A DNA stretch of 64,000 nt from Mycolicibacterium crocinum (GTDB taxonomy: Bacteria > Actinomycetota > Actinomycetes > Mycobacteriales > Mycobacteriaceae): contig NZ_CP092362.2 in assembly GCF_022370635.2 (NCBI RefSeq), positions 3,038,001-3,102,000 of the forward strand, read 5' to 3'. Below are positions 43,894 through 54,223 of this stretch, piece after piece; the first letter of the stretch is position 1; every line of letters starts with the position of its first letter. A program made the translations under genes and the position numbers. The notes beneath the pieces are model-generated. The model did no database searches and was not told the origin of the DNA. It worked only from the letters and a program-made list of their open reading frames with translations.

Positions 43894-44811
43894 TCAGCGC
43901 TGAGAGAGCTTCTTCGCTTCCTTCTTGGCTTTCTTGTTCGCCTTCTTGGCCCGGGCGCGCGTGGTGTCGACCAATTCACCGCCCTGGTCCCGGGCGACGT
44001 CGACGAAGTCCGCACTGCGCTTCCGGGCGACCTCGGCCAGCTCCGCACCACGCTCACTGGCCACATCGGCCAGGTCGGCTCCGCGCTTACGGGCGATCTC
44101 CGCGAATTCGGCGCCGCGCTCACTGGCAACGTCGGCCAGCTCCGCACCCCGTTCGCGGGCGATCTCGGCGAGCTCGGCGCCACGCTTGCGGGCAGTCTCC
44201 AGCAGCGGAGCAGCGCGCTCGCCGGCGGTCAAGGCCAGCTCACGGCCGCGCTCGGCGCCCACCTGAAGGCCATGGCCGACCTTGGGACCGACCCGATCCA
44301 GCAGATCGTTGTCCAGCAGGCTGTGACTCGACCCGGGCAGGCTTCCCGAAACGGCATCGCTGACCTTGCGGGCCGCGCGGCGCCCACGCCAGCCGAGCGA
44401 CGGCTTCCCGGCGGTGTCGGCCGAGGCGATGATCAGTCCGCCGAGCAGGCTCAGATCGGTCAGGAACGCGCGGCGCTTCTCGGCCTTGAGCTGTTGGTCG
44501 GGCTCATCCCAGAACATGTGCGCGCCGAGGTTGGCCGGAATCACGGTGGCGGCCAACGCGGCTGACGCGATTCGGGGCAGCCGGCCGGATGCCAGCAGCA
44601 CTCCGCCACCGATCTGGACCGCGGCGGTGATCTTCGCCAGCGTCTCGGGGTCGTTGGGCACATTGGCGCTGACGGGCTCCGGCAGCTTCTGCAGGCCTTC
44701 GAGAGTTGGGCGGGCGGCTTCGGCCGCCGGTTTGGGGCTTTTCAGGGCTTCGATTCCTTGACCGATGAACACCGCCGCCAACATGGGCCGGGCAACTCTG
44801 CGAATCAACAT
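43894..44811 (-). CDS. DoxX-family membrane protein with 11-residue repeats and Lys-rich tail
   Basis: 305 residues. The DoxX domain is N-terminal (MLIRRVARPMLAAVFIGQG, then ANLGAHMFWDEPDQQLKAEK) with about four helices. After a linker, residues about 188-286 are nine 11-residue repeats of the form RGAELAEVARK/E. They predict a long amphipathic right-handed coiled coil. The end is Lys/Ala-rich (ARAKKANKKAKKEAKKLS), like the heparin-binding tail of HBHA. The ATG at 44811 is preferred to a TTG at 44844. Function unknown. Confidence 0.75.
   Translation of the reverse strand: MLIRRVARPMLAAVFIGQGIEALKSPKPAAEAARPTLEGLQKLPEPVSANVPNDPETLAKITAAVQIGGGVLLASGRLPRIASAALAATVIPANLGAHMFWDEPDQQLKAEKRRAFLTDLSLLGGLIIASADTAGKPSLGWRGRRAARKVSDAVSGSLPGSSHSLLDNDLLDRVGPKVGHGLQVGAERGRELALTAGERAAPLLETARKRGAELAEIARERGAELADVASERGAEFAEIARKRGADLADVASERGAELAEVARKRSADFVDVARDQGGELVDTTRARAKKANKKAKKEAKKLSQR
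43954..44250 (-). repeat. Nine 33-bp repeats encoding hendecads in the DoxX protein
   Basis: Nine in-frame 33-bp units (297 bp) encode RGAEL-A-A-type 11-mers. The inner five (for example RGAELADVASE and RGADLADVASE) are the most alike, while the outer units drift. The uniform length suggests growth by unit duplication. Confidence 0.85.
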
Positions 44812-44854
44812 GGCGCGGGTGTTCCCTACCGGCTGCGCGGTCAAACCCGTGGCC

Positions 44855-45355
44855 TCAGCTGTCGAGGCGGCGCATCCACAACGGAAACGCCACCCAGGCA
44901 GCCAGCATCACGGCGGCGGTCACGATGCCGGCGAGCACTCCGGCATCTTCGCCCAATACCGTCCCGAACACCACGATCGCGACGCCGGTCAGCGCTGCAC
45001 CCAGCAGGAGAAGCCCGCAGAACGCGAATCGATGCGCGATCGCCACCAGGGGACGCAGCTTGTGCCTGCGGAACAGCAGTCGATGCATGCCGACCGGTGC
45101 GACCAGCAGGACCGTCGCCGCGAGCGAGCAGATGACGGTGGCCAGGTACACCGCACGAAGCTCGGAACTCAAGGTCGTGAACCGGTTCTGGAAGGGCAGC
45201 GTCAGCAGGAAGCCGGTGAGCAACTGAACGCCGGTCTGCGTGACGCGAAGCTCCTGGAGAAGGTTGGACCAATTGCGGTCCAGCCGCTCAGCCTCGGTCT
45301 CGGAACGGGCCGCTGCGTTCCACCTCTGGTCGGACTCAGGATGGTCGACATCCAC
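44855..45355 (-). CDS. DUF6328 membrane protein
   Basis: 166 residues with four helices (about 45-60, 70-90, 105-125 and 135-155). Signature text: WSNLLQELRVTQTGVQLLTGFLL and LPFQNRFTTLSSELRAVYLAT. The family is unstudied and common in actinobacteria. GTG start at 45355. Lies 43 nt before the DoxX gene on the same strand. Confidence 0.78.
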   Translation of the reverse strand: MDVDHPESDQRWNAAARSETEAERLDRNWSNLLQELRVTQTGVQLLTGFLLTLPFQNRFTTLSSELRAVYLATVICSLAATVLLVAPVGMHRLLFRRHKLRPLVAIAHRFAFCGLLLLGAALTGVAIVVFGTVLGEDAGVLAGIVTAAVMLAAWVAFPLWMRRLDS

Positions 45356-45391
45356 CTGGTGGTCATGCCCGGGCCACGACGGGTTGAAACG

Positions 45392-45964
45392 TCAGGTCAG
45401 CAGGAGACGTGCCGACGCCTCGAGCCGGCTGGCGATCTCGGTGTAGGACGCGTATCCCATGCCGGCCCGCACGAGGGCGCCGGCATAGAGCTGCTCGAGC
45501 GACTCGATGACGTCCGAATCACAGTGTGTCCCAAGCGCAGTGCTCAGCCGCTGATGGATCTCGCGGCCGATGCGGAAGCGAAGATGTTCGACGTCGGGGT
45601 CCTTGCCCAGCAGCGCGGTGGTGACCGCGCCGGCGAGTTCCGGTTCGTCGGCGACCAGCAGTGCGATGTGCCGAAGCACGCCGACCACGCGATCGACCGG
45701 GTCGGGGGAGTCGTCAGGTGGCGCCGGTGTCGAGGCCAGCCGTCGCCAGAACACCTCGGCCACCAGATGCTCCTTGGACGAGAAGTAGGTGTAGGCGGTA
45801 GCTGCGCCGACCCCCGCCTCGGCGGCCACCATCCGAATCGTCAGGCCCGAGAATCCTTCGCGGCTCAGCACCTCGACCGCGGCGCGGCCCAAGCGGTCGA
45901 CCGTAGCTGCCTGCTTAGCTGTCAACCGGCGTCGCGTCGATTCCCGAGCTACCGGATCAGACAC
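45392..45964 (-). CDS. TetR-family regulator of the glycosyltransferase/methyltransferase cluster
   Basis: 190 residues. The HTH is RLGRAAVEVLSREGFSGLTI, then VAAEAGVGAATAYTYFSSKEHL. The C-terminal domain (about 80-190) shows no recognisable ligand motif. The GTG at 45964 lies inside the 17-bp motif described at 45958-45974. A second copy of the motif stands in the GT4/MBL promoter region 4 kb away. This points to autoregulation and to control of the whole cluster. Divergent from the first methyltransferase gene. Confidence 0.82.
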   Translation of the reverse strand: MSDPVARESTRRRLTAKQAATVDRLGRAAVEVLSREGFSGLTIRMVAAEAGVGAATAYTYFSSKEHLVAEVFWRRLASTPAPPDDSPDPVDRVVGVLRHIALLVADEPELAGAVTTALLGKDPDVEHLRFRIGREIHQRLSTALGTHCDSDVIESLEQLYAGALVRAGMGYASYTEIASRLEASARLLLT

Positions 45965-45974
45965 ATGTCCGGAC
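45958..45974 (-). promoter_or_regulatory. Shared TetR motif, site 1: GTCCGGACATGTGTCTG
   Basis: On the minus strand the 17-mer covers the TetR start codon and the expected transcription start (TAGCGT -10 at 45973-45978). It differs from site 2 at one base. The centre GACA-TG-TGTC is palindromic. Confidence 0.7.
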
Positions 45975-46034
45975 GCTACTACAACCGACCTGCACCGACA
46001 AGGTGCGCGCTGGCCATCGACCATGCGTACGGGT

Positions 46035-47776
<1,742 letters not shown>

Positions 47777-47793
<17 letters not shown>

Positions 47794-48508
47794 TCGTGAT
47801 CGGCTTCTCGAAATAGAGGGCCACACTCTTACCGACCAGCGGATTGAGCGCGGACTCGGCCACCCGCGTGAGCGCGGGGCGCGACATCATGTCCCACACC
47901 AGCAGCTGGTGATAGGCCTTGACCGCCGGGTGATTCGGCTTCTCCACGCCCACAGCGCATTTGAGCCACCAGAACGGCGAGTGCAGGGCATGCGCGTGAT
48001 GCAGGTGAGTGAACGTGAGGCCGCCGCGAACGAGCTTGTCGCGTAGTTCGTCGGCCTTGTAAATCCGGATATGGCCACCCTCGTTGGCGTGGTATTCGTC
48101 GGACAGGATCCAGCAGATCTTCTCGGGCAGCCAGCGCGGCACGGTCACCGCGAGTTTGCCGCCCGGCTTGAGGACGCGGATCAGTTCGGCGATGGCGGCG
48201 TCGTCTTCGGGGACGTGCTCGAGGATCTCCGAAGCGACGACGACGTCGAACTCGCCGTCCGGGTAGGGCAGCGCCAGCGCATCGCCGACCACGACCTGTG
48301 CCTTGGCCGATGCGGGTGCCTCGCCTGCCTCACCCATCGCCTGCAGCAGGGTGTCGACGTCGGCCAGTCCTTCAGCGTCCATGTCGAAGGCAATGACATC
48401 GGCACCACGCCGGTAGGCCTCGAAGCTGTGCCGTCCGGCGCCGGCACCGACATCGATGAATTTGGTTCCCGGTCCGACAGCGAGCCGGTCGTAGTCGACG
48501 GTCAGCAT
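47777..48508 (-). CDS. Class I SAM-dependent methyltransferase (type 11)
   Basis: 243 residues. SAM motif I KFIDVGAGAGRHSFEAY, motif II IAFDMDAEGLADV, post-motif FDVVVASEILEHVPEDDAAI and GGKLAVTVPRWLPEKICW. The C-terminal part (AHALHSPFWWLKCAVG) has aromatic residues that may bind a lipid or glycan. The ATG at 48508 overlaps the GT4 stop by 7 nt and its 3' end overlaps the QW-repeat gene, so the three are one operon. Confidence 0.83.
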
Positions 48509-49776
48509 GATTCGTCCACCGCCTCGACAGTGGTGGTGATGCGTCGCCCGGTGCGGGCGATGGCTTGCTCGTAGACCCGTACGGTCTGCGCGGCAACCGA
48601 CTCCCAGCTGAACACGTCGAGCGCCCGGCGCCGGCCCGCGGTGCCGAGCCACTGGCGTCGAGCCGGCGATTCCAGCAGGCGGCCGAGCGCAGCGGTCAGT
48701 TCCTTGACGTCGCCCGGCGTCACCAGGTCGGCGCATTCGCCGTCCGGTCCCAGAACTTCGGGCAGCGCACCGGCGCGGCTGGCCACGATTGGTGTACCGC
48801 TGGCCATGGCTTCCACCGCGGGCAGCGAGAAACCCTCGTACAGCGAGGGGATGCAGGCGATTTCGGCCGAGGCGAACAAGCCGGCGAGTTCCTCGTCGGA
48901 CAGTCCGCTGGAGGTGTGCACGATATCGCTGATACCCAGCTCGGCGATGAGCTTCTCGGTCGGCCCGTTCGGCTCGAGCTTGGCCACCAGCTGCAGCTCG
49001 AGGTCATGTTCGGTGCGCAGCCTGGCGACGGCGTGCAGCAGGTGCCCGATGCCCTTCAGCGGCCGGTCGGCGCTCGAGATGGCGATGATGCGGCCAGGGA
49101 CGCGCGGCAGGTCCGACGGCTTGAACAGTTCGGTGTCCACGCCGAGTGGCACGACCCGCAGCTGCTGGGGGCTGACGCCGAAGTCGTCGGCGATGTCGGT
49201 GGCCGACGACGAGGACACCGTCAGCAGGTCGGGAATGCTGCGGGCGACCTTCTTCTGCATCTGCGCAAAGCCATACCACCTGTGCACCAACGGCTTTCGC
49301 CACCACTTGGCGGCGGCCAGATCGAGCACCCGGTCCTTGGTGATCGGATGGTGCACGGTCGCGACGACGGGGAGACCCATGTCGGCGATGCGCAGCAGGC
49401 CGGTGCCCAGGCACTGGTTGTCGTGGACCACGTCGAACTCGTCGAGGCGTGCGGCGAGCAGGCGGGCGGCGCGCAGGCTGAAGGTGCGAGGTTCGGGGAA
49501 GCCAGAGGTCCACATGGTGGCCAGCTCGAGGGCGTCGAAGCGGTCGCGGATCTCGCTGGGCCGTGGAACCCGGAACGGGTCGGGTTCGCGGTAGAGGTCC
49601 AGGCTGGGGACCTTGGTGAGCCGAACCCGGGGATCGAGGATCTCGGGGTAGGGCTGGCCGGAGAACACCTCGACGTCATGGCCGAGTTCGACCAGTCCGC
49701 GGCTGAGGTGCCGGACGTAGACGCCCTGCCCGCCACAGTGGGTTTTGCTGCGGTAGGACAGCAACGCAATCCGCAT
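48502..49776 (-). CDS. GT4-family glycosyltransferase
   Basis: 424 residues, GT-B fold. The N-terminal acceptor half starts with MRIALLSYRSKTHCGGQGVY (glycine-rich loop) and has VVATVHHPITKDR. The C-terminal nucleotide-sugar half has VVPLGVDTELFKP, ISSADRPLKGIGHLL and the EX7E motif in SLYEGFSLPAVEAMASGTPIV. A cytoplasmic enzyme adding a sugar from a nucleotide donor, identity unknown. The ATG at 49776 has AGGAG 7 nt upstream. First gene of the reverse operon; divergent from the MBL gene. Confidence 0.87.
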   Translation of the reverse strand: MRIALLSYRSKTHCGGQGVYVRHLSRGLVELGHDVEVFSGQPYPEILDPRVRLTKVPSLDLYREPDPFRVPRPSEIRDRFDALELATMWTSGFPEPRTFSLRAARLLAARLDEFDVVHDNQCLGTGLLRIADMGLPVVATVHHPITKDRVLDLAAAKWWRKPLVHRWYGFAQMQKKVARSIPDLLTVSSSSATDIADDFGVSPQQLRVVPLGVDTELFKPSDLPRVPGRIIAISSADRPLKGIGHLLHAVARLRTEHDLELQLVAKLEPNGPTEKLIAELGISDIVHTSSGLSDEELAGLFASAEIACIPSLYEGFSLPAVEAMASGTPIVASRAGALPEVLGPDGECADLVTPGDVKELTAALGRLLESPARRQWLGTAGRRRALDVFSWESVAAQTVRVYEQAIARTGRRITTTVEAVDESC

Positions 49777-49872
49777 CTTCACGCTCCTGCAACGTCCATG
49801 ACCGATACGGCCGGGTTACCCGCCGAGCTCGCATATGTCATCGTGTATGTAACCGGACACGGTCAGCGAACT

Positions 49873-49892
49873 GTCTGGACATGTGTCTGGAC
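49873..49892 (+). promoter_or_regulatory. Shared TetR motif, site 2: GTCTGGACATGTGTCTGGAC
   Basis: The first 17 bases match site 1 with one difference. Read as arms GTCTGGACA and TGTCTGGAC around TG, it is a 20-bp imperfect palindrome (7 of 9 pairs). It abuts the TATAAT -10, a position suited to repression. Confidence 0.7.
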
Positions 49893-49898
49893 TATAAT
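49893..49898 (+). promoter_or_regulatory. Consensus -10 (TATAAT) toward the MBL gene
   Basis: A perfect TATAAT directly after the TetR motif. Transcription from it would give a leader of about 60 nt before the MBL start at 49966. Confidence 0.6.
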
Positions 49899-49965
49899 TC
49901 GCTTAGCTACACAGTGCAACGTAAGTGCCCGCTACCACCGTAGGCCAGGGGCTATCTTTCCTGTG

Positions 49966-50676
49966 ATGCACCTCCACTGGGAAACCCTCGCCGAGGGCGT
50001 ACACCGCTGCCGGCTGCCCTTCCTCGACGTCACGGTGGGGGTGGTGCGCGGCGACCGCCGGACTTTGCTGATTGATTGCGGTACAACACTTTCCGAAGCA
50101 GCGCGGATCGCCGACGATGTCGTCGAACTCACCGGTGCCGCAGTGACCGACCTCGTGATGACCCACCACCACTTCGACCACATTCTCGGCTCGGCCGGTT
50201 TCGGTACGGCCGTCCTGTATTCGCCTGCGGCAGTGGCCCGCGCGCTGACCACCGGAATCGACGCGGTTCGGGCCCACGCCCTGCAGTACGGGACCGACCC
50301 GGAACGGCTGGACCGGGCGATTGCCGGGGTCCGCGCGCCCGACCATGTCGTCACGGTCGCCAACCTCGACCTCGGTGGCCGCAGCGTGCACTTGGAACTA
50401 ACCGGACCAGGCCATACCGACCATGACCTGGTCGTTGTCGTGCCGCCCATCGGCGCCGACGAGCGGCCGGTCGTCTTCTGCGGCGACCTGGTCGAAGAAT
50501 CCGCAGATCCGGCCATCAATGCCGAATCCGACCTATCGGCGTGGCCGCTCGCCCTGGACCGGCTACTCGAACTGGGCGGCGACGACGCCCGGTACGTGCC
50601 CGGCCACGGCGCGGTGGTGGATGCGGGGTTCGTGCGGGCTCAGCGGGACTGGCTGGCAGCCCGTCGGGAGAGCTGA
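49966..50676 (+). CDS. Metallo-beta-lactamase-fold hydrolase
   Basis: 236 residues. The zinc motif is THHHFDHILG (HxHxDH). Further ligands are in GPGHTDHDLVV, FCGDLVEESADP and YVPGHGAVVD. No signal peptide, so a cytoplasmic MBL-fold hydrolase of general type (esters, lactones or thioesters). The ATG at 49966 is chosen; a GTG 3 nt upstream is in frame. Its promoter contains the TetR motif of the cluster. Convergent with the aminotransferase fusion, stops 1 nt apart. Confidence 0.83.
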   Translation: MHLHWETLAEGVHRCRLPFLDVTVGVVRGDRRTLLIDCGTTLSEAARIADDVVELTGAAVTDLVMTHHHFDHILGSAGFGTAVLYSPAAVARALTTGIDAVRAHALQYGTDPERLDRAIAGVRAPDHVVTVANLDLGGRSVHLELTGPGHTDHDLVVVVPPIGADERPVVFCGDLVEESADPAINAESDLSAWPLALDRLLELGGDDARYVPGHGAVVDAGFVRAQRDWLAARRES

Positions 50677-50677
50677 T

Positions 50678-53608
50678 TCACCAGCCGGTGGACAGCACTC
50701 GGTCGAGCATGTCGACGAAGAAGTCGGCCGACTCACGGGTGATGCACATCGGCGGCTTGACCTTCAGCACGTTCTGTCGGTCCCCGGTCGGCTGCACGAT
50801 GACTCCGAGGGAGAGCAGCCGCTCGCAGATCGCGGCGGTCTCGGAGACGGCGGGTTCCAGGGTCTCCCGATCGCGGACCAGCTCGACACCCATGTAGAGC
50901 CCGCTGCCGTGCACCGTGCCGATCAACGGGTGGCGGGTCGCCAGCTCCTCGATGCGGGCCCGTAGGTGGTCGCCGACGGTCAGCGCGTTGGACTGCAGGC
51001 CCTCCTTCTCGAGAAGGTCGAGCACCGTCAGGCCGACCACGCACGAGACCGGGCTGCCCCCGGCGGAGGAGAAGAAGTACCCCTGGGTGCGGTACCGCTC
51101 GGCGATCTCGCGGGTGGTGATGACCGCACCGAGCGGCTGCCCGTTGCCCATCGCCTTGGCGACCGTGACGATGTCGGGAATGACGTCCTGCTGCTGAAAG
51201 CTCCAGAACCACCGGCCGGTTCGGCCGTAGCCGACCTGCACCTCGTCGGCGATGGCCAGCCCGCCCGCGGCGCGCACTGCGGCGTAGACGGCCTTGAGGT
51301 AACCGTCCGGCAGCGCCATCCCGCCTGCGTTGCCGTAGAACGGCTCGCAGATGAATGCCGCTGGGGGATTGCCTTGAGCTGCAAGGCTTTCGATGATCTC
51401 GACCGCCTCGGGCGCATAGCGCTGCGCGTCCGCGCCGCGATACTCGCCGCGGTAGGCGTTGGGCGAGGGCACCGTGTGCACCCAGCTCGGCCGGGTGGCC
51501 AGCGCGTTCGGATTGTCGGCCACCGACGTCGACACGGCGTCGGTGGCGTAGGTCCACCCGTGGTAGGCCTCGGCCATCGACACCACGTCGTGGCGCCCGG
51601 TCGTGGCCATCGCCAACCGCAGCGCAAGATCACCGGCCTCCGAACCGGAGTTCACCAGGAACACCGTGTCCAGCGGGGCGGGCAGAGTGGCGGCCAGCCG
51701 CTCCGAGAGCGCCACGACCGCGCCGTAGTTGAACCGCGAGTTGGTGTTGAGTCGCCGCCACTGGCGCGCGACGGCGTCGGCGAGCACCGGATGGCCGTGG
51801 CCGAGGATCGCGACGTTGTTGACCATGTCGAGGTAGCTGCGGGCATCGGTGGCCACCATGTGCTCGCGCCAGCCGCGCTCGATGCGGGGCGGGTTGAGGT
51901 AGTAGTGCTCCTGGACCGTGGCGAAGGAATCGGCGCGACGGCGCCACAGCGCCTCGCTGTCGTCGGCCGCCGGGGCCGGTGCGGGCAGCCCCAGCAGCCG
52001 GCTCGGATCCATGACCAGGCTCAGCCAGCCGGCGGCGTACTCGGCTCGGACGAAGTCGGGGACCACGACGTCGGGTCGGGTACGCCACTGGATCCAGGCA
52101 TGGCCCTCGACGCTGCCTAGCGCCGCGCCCGCCGCGACGGTGTGGCCCGACTGGACGGTGTCGTCGATGCGCACCGCTCCGCGCACCTGCACCGTTCCGG
52201 CGGTGCCGGTCACTGTGACGGTGTCGTCACCGACGGCATCGACCACACCCGCCCACGGTGCGGTGATTGGCGTGGGTGCGCCGACCCACACGTCCATGCC
52301 GGTGCCGACGGTTGCTGTGGACTGCGGACGCAGGGGCACCGAGCGGGTGAGGCGGGGCTGACCGAACGTGGTCACGACCGCACCGGCTCCGGCCACCAGC
52401 GCCTTGACCGCCAGGTCGTCCTCGTAGTCGGCGACCAGCCACCGGCCGGCATCCATCGCGTCGGACTCCGAGGACAGATCCAGCCGCGCCACCGACGCGG
52501 GTGCCAGGCCGGGAATCAGGGCGGCCTCCACCGGCACCGGCTCGACGGTCTCGGCCGCTCCGAGCGCCGCGCGGATCGTCGCGGTCATGACCTCGGCGGG
52601 CACGTCGACGGCCCGTTCGAAGATCCGCCACTCGGAGTCCAGCGCGTCCGCGGCATAAGTGTTGTCGGCGTCGAGCGTCACCTGATGGATGCCGCTGACC
52701 ACGAGCACCGCCGCCCGCAGCACCACCAGCGGCCACAGTGCCTCGAGCTCAGCCGCGGCGAGAGGACGCACCGCGTGGAAGGCCGCGATGGCGGGCAGGG
52801 TGGCGACGGGCTCGCCGCCTTCGTGGCGCAGCAGCGAGGAGACTGCGATCGCCAACTCGCCCACCGTCCAGGACCGGGTGAGGTCACCGAGGTCGATGAC
52901 GCCGTCGGGTAACTGACCGGCCGCGGGCGGACCGCACACCACGTTGTCGTCGGTGATGTCCCCGTGGATCACCTGGACCGGCAGGTCCTCGGCGAGGTCG
53001 GCGACCACCTGCCAGGCCGCGGCCGACGCGGTCTCGACGGCCTCCCGGCGGGCGGGATCGGTGATGTGCCCGGCAAGCACCTCGACGGTGCGCTGGGCGT
53101 GGCGCAGGTCCCACTGCAGCACCCGGTCGACGCCGGGGTGCTCGAAGTCGGCGAGCGCCTGAACCGCCCGGCCGGCCAGGGCGCCCAGCGCCGCAACCCG
53201 GACCGGGGTGAGGTACTGCTCGCCGCTCAACGCGCCGCCGTCGAGGTGCCGGATGATCCGGGCGTACAGCACCACGCCGTCGTCGCCGCGCACCTCGGCG
53301 ATCGGATCGACACCGTCGAGCGCGACATTCGTCGCCGCACGCACGTCGCTCCCGGGCCGGCTCAGGTGCGCCGCGGCGGCGTCTTGGGCCTCGATCTCGA
53401 CGCGGGAGAACGCCGAGTTCGCGATCTTGAGCACCCCGATCGGGGCGCCGCCGGTGTCGCTCAGCAGAAAGTTGGCGTCTTGCTGGCTGCCCAGCGCCGA
53501 TACCTCGGCGTCGATCCCGAAGTGGGTCGTGACGATGTCATGAGCCTGCGCCGGGGTGATCGCCGGCACCGGGAGCTCCTCGGCTCGGAAAAAGTCGAAC
53601 AGTGTCAT
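50678..53608 (-). CDS. Fusion: APH-like kinase, M23-like domain, class III aminotransferase (phospholyase type)
   Basis: 976 residues in three parts. Residues about 20-330: kinase domain with VIHGDITDDNVV (His215, Asp217) and VIDLGDLTRSW. About 430-550: a beta-rich M23/LytM-like domain (VWVGAPTPITAPWAGVVDAV) lacking the zinc His residues, so probably structural. About 560-976: PLP enzyme, with VNSGSEAGDLALRLA, ADEVQVGYGRTGRWFW and Lys818 in TVAKAMGNGQPLGAV. The same pairing exists as separate human enzymes that phosphorylate hydroxylysine or use phosphoethanolamine and then eliminate phosphate. Kinase-then-phospholyase action on an amino alcohol is therefore the best guess. Divergent from pncA. 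Confidence 0.83.
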   Translation of the reverse strand: MTLFDFFRAEELPVPAITPAQAHDIVTTHFGIDAEVSALGSQQDANFLLSDTGGAPIGVLKIANSAFSRVEIEAQDAAAAHLSRPGSDVRAATNVALDGVDPIAEVRGDDGVVLYARIIRHLDGGALSGEQYLTPVRVAALGALAGRAVQALADFEHPGVDRVLQWDLRHAQRTVEVLAGHITDPARREAVETASAAAWQVVADLAEDLPVQVIHGDITDDNVVCGPPAAGQLPDGVIDLGDLTRSWTVGELAIAVSSLLRHEGGEPVATLPAIAAFHAVRPLAAAELEALWPLVVLRAAVLVVSGIHQVTLDADNTYAADALDSEWRIFERAVDVPAEVMTATIRAALGAAETVEPVPVEAALIPGLAPASVARLDLSSESDAMDAGRWLVADYEDDLAVKALVAGAGAVVTTFGQPRLTRSVPLRPQSTATVGTGMDVWVGAPTPITAPWAGVVDAVGDDTVTVTGTAGTVQVRGAVRIDDTVQSGHTVAAGAALGSVEGHAWIQWRTRPDVVVPDFVRAEYAAGWLSLVMDPSRLLGLPAPAPAADDSEALWRRRADSFATVQEHYYLNPPRIERGWREHMVATDARSYLDMVNNVAILGHGHPVLADAVARQWRRLNTNSRFNYGAVVALSERLAATLPAPLDTVFLVNSGSEAGDLALRLAMATTGRHDVVSMAEAYHGWTYATDAVSTSVADNPNALATRPSWVHTVPSPNAYRGEYRGADAQRYAPEAVEIIESLAAQGNPPAAFICEPFYGNAGGMALPDGYLKAVYAAVRAAGGLAIADEVQVGYGRTGRWFWSFQQQDVIPDIVTVAKAMGNGQPLGAVITTREIAERYRTQGYFFSSAGGSPVSCVVGLTVLDLLEKEGLQSNALTVGDHLRARIEELATRHPLIGTVHGSGLYMGVELVRDRETLEPAVSETAAICERLLSLGVIVQPTGDRQNVLKVKPPMCITRESADFFVDMLDRVLSTGW

Positions 53609-53653
53609 ATCGCTACGAACTGTACTGCGGGTAGACAGCTTCGGATCTGTAGA

Positions 53654-53659
53654 TACGGT
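53654..53659 (+). promoter_or_regulatory. Leaderless -10 element (TACGGT) of pncA
   Basis: TACGGT ends 6 nt before the pncA ATG at 53666. Confidence 0.65.
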
Positions 53660-53665
53660 GGGCAG

Positions 53666-54223
53666 ATGCGGGCGTTGATCATCGTCGACGTACAGAACGA
53701 TTTCTGCGAGGGCGGGTCGCTGGCCGTGGTCGGAGCCGGCGCGGTGGTGCAGGCCATCAACGCGTTGCTGGCCAGTGACCATGGGTACGACCACGTGGTG
53801 GCGACCAAGGACTATCACCTCGACCCGGGCGGGCATTTCGCCGACGAACCCGACTACGTCGACTCGTGGCCACGACACTGCGTGGCAGGCACATCCGGCG
53901 CCGACTTCCACCCTGACCTCAATACCGCGCCGATCGAGGCGGTGTTCCACAAGGGCGCGTACACCGCGGCCTACAGCGGCTTCGAAGGTGTGGTCGACCA
54001 CACCCCGCTGGCCGACTGGCTTCGCGCCCGAGGGGTCGACGAAGTCGACATCGTCGGCATCGCCACCGACTACTGTGTGCGCCAAAGCGCGGCCGACGCC
54101 ACTCGTAACGGATTCAAAACCCGTGTGCTGGTTGACCTTACGGCCGGGGTGGCACCCACTTCGACCGCTGAGGCCCTGGATGAGATGCGTGGTCGCGGGG
54201 TCGAACTGGTGCACAACGTCTGA
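53666..54223 (+). CDS. pncA: Nicotinamidase/pyrazinamidase PncA
   Basis: 185 residues. Hydrolyses nicotinamide to nicotinate in NAD salvage and activates pyrazinamide. The catalytic triad is Asp8 (IVDVQNDF), Lys96 (FHKGAY) and Cys137 (ATDYCVRQSA). The metal ligands are Asp49, His51, His57 and His71. His57 is retained, unlike the Asp57 of pyrazinamide-resistant M. bovis. The ATG at 53666 fits the leaderless -10. The stop shares a base with the next start (TGATG), so the Rv2042c-like gene is coupled, as in M. tuberculosis. Confidence 0.96.
   Translation: MRALIIVDVQNDFCEGGSLAVVGAGAVVQAINALLASDHGYDHVVATKDYHLDPGGHFADEPDYVDSWPRHCVAGTSGADFHPDLNTAPIEAVFHKGAYTAAYSGFEGVVDHTPLADWLRARGVDEVDIVGIATDYCVRQSAADATRNGFKTRVLVDLTAGVAPTSTAEALDEMRGRGVELVHNV

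Larger units (their letters stand above)
49783..49965. promoter_or_regulatory. Divergent promoter region between GT4 and MBL genes
   Basis: 183 nt. It holds the GT4 ribosome site at the left, the second TetR motif at 49873-49889, a perfect TATAAT at 49893-49898 reading right, and TATCTT at 49953-49958 near the MBL start. No other structure was noticed. Confidence 0.6.

Noticed and set aside
44812..44844. TTG start of the DoxX protein 11 codons upstream
   Set aside because: The ATG at 44811 gives the usual DoxX N-terminus, and no ribosome site was seen before the TTG.
48565..49965. 467-codon upstream extension of the MBL protein
   Set aside because: Antisense to the glycosyltransferase. The real start lies just before the MHLHWETLAEGVHRC text at 49966.
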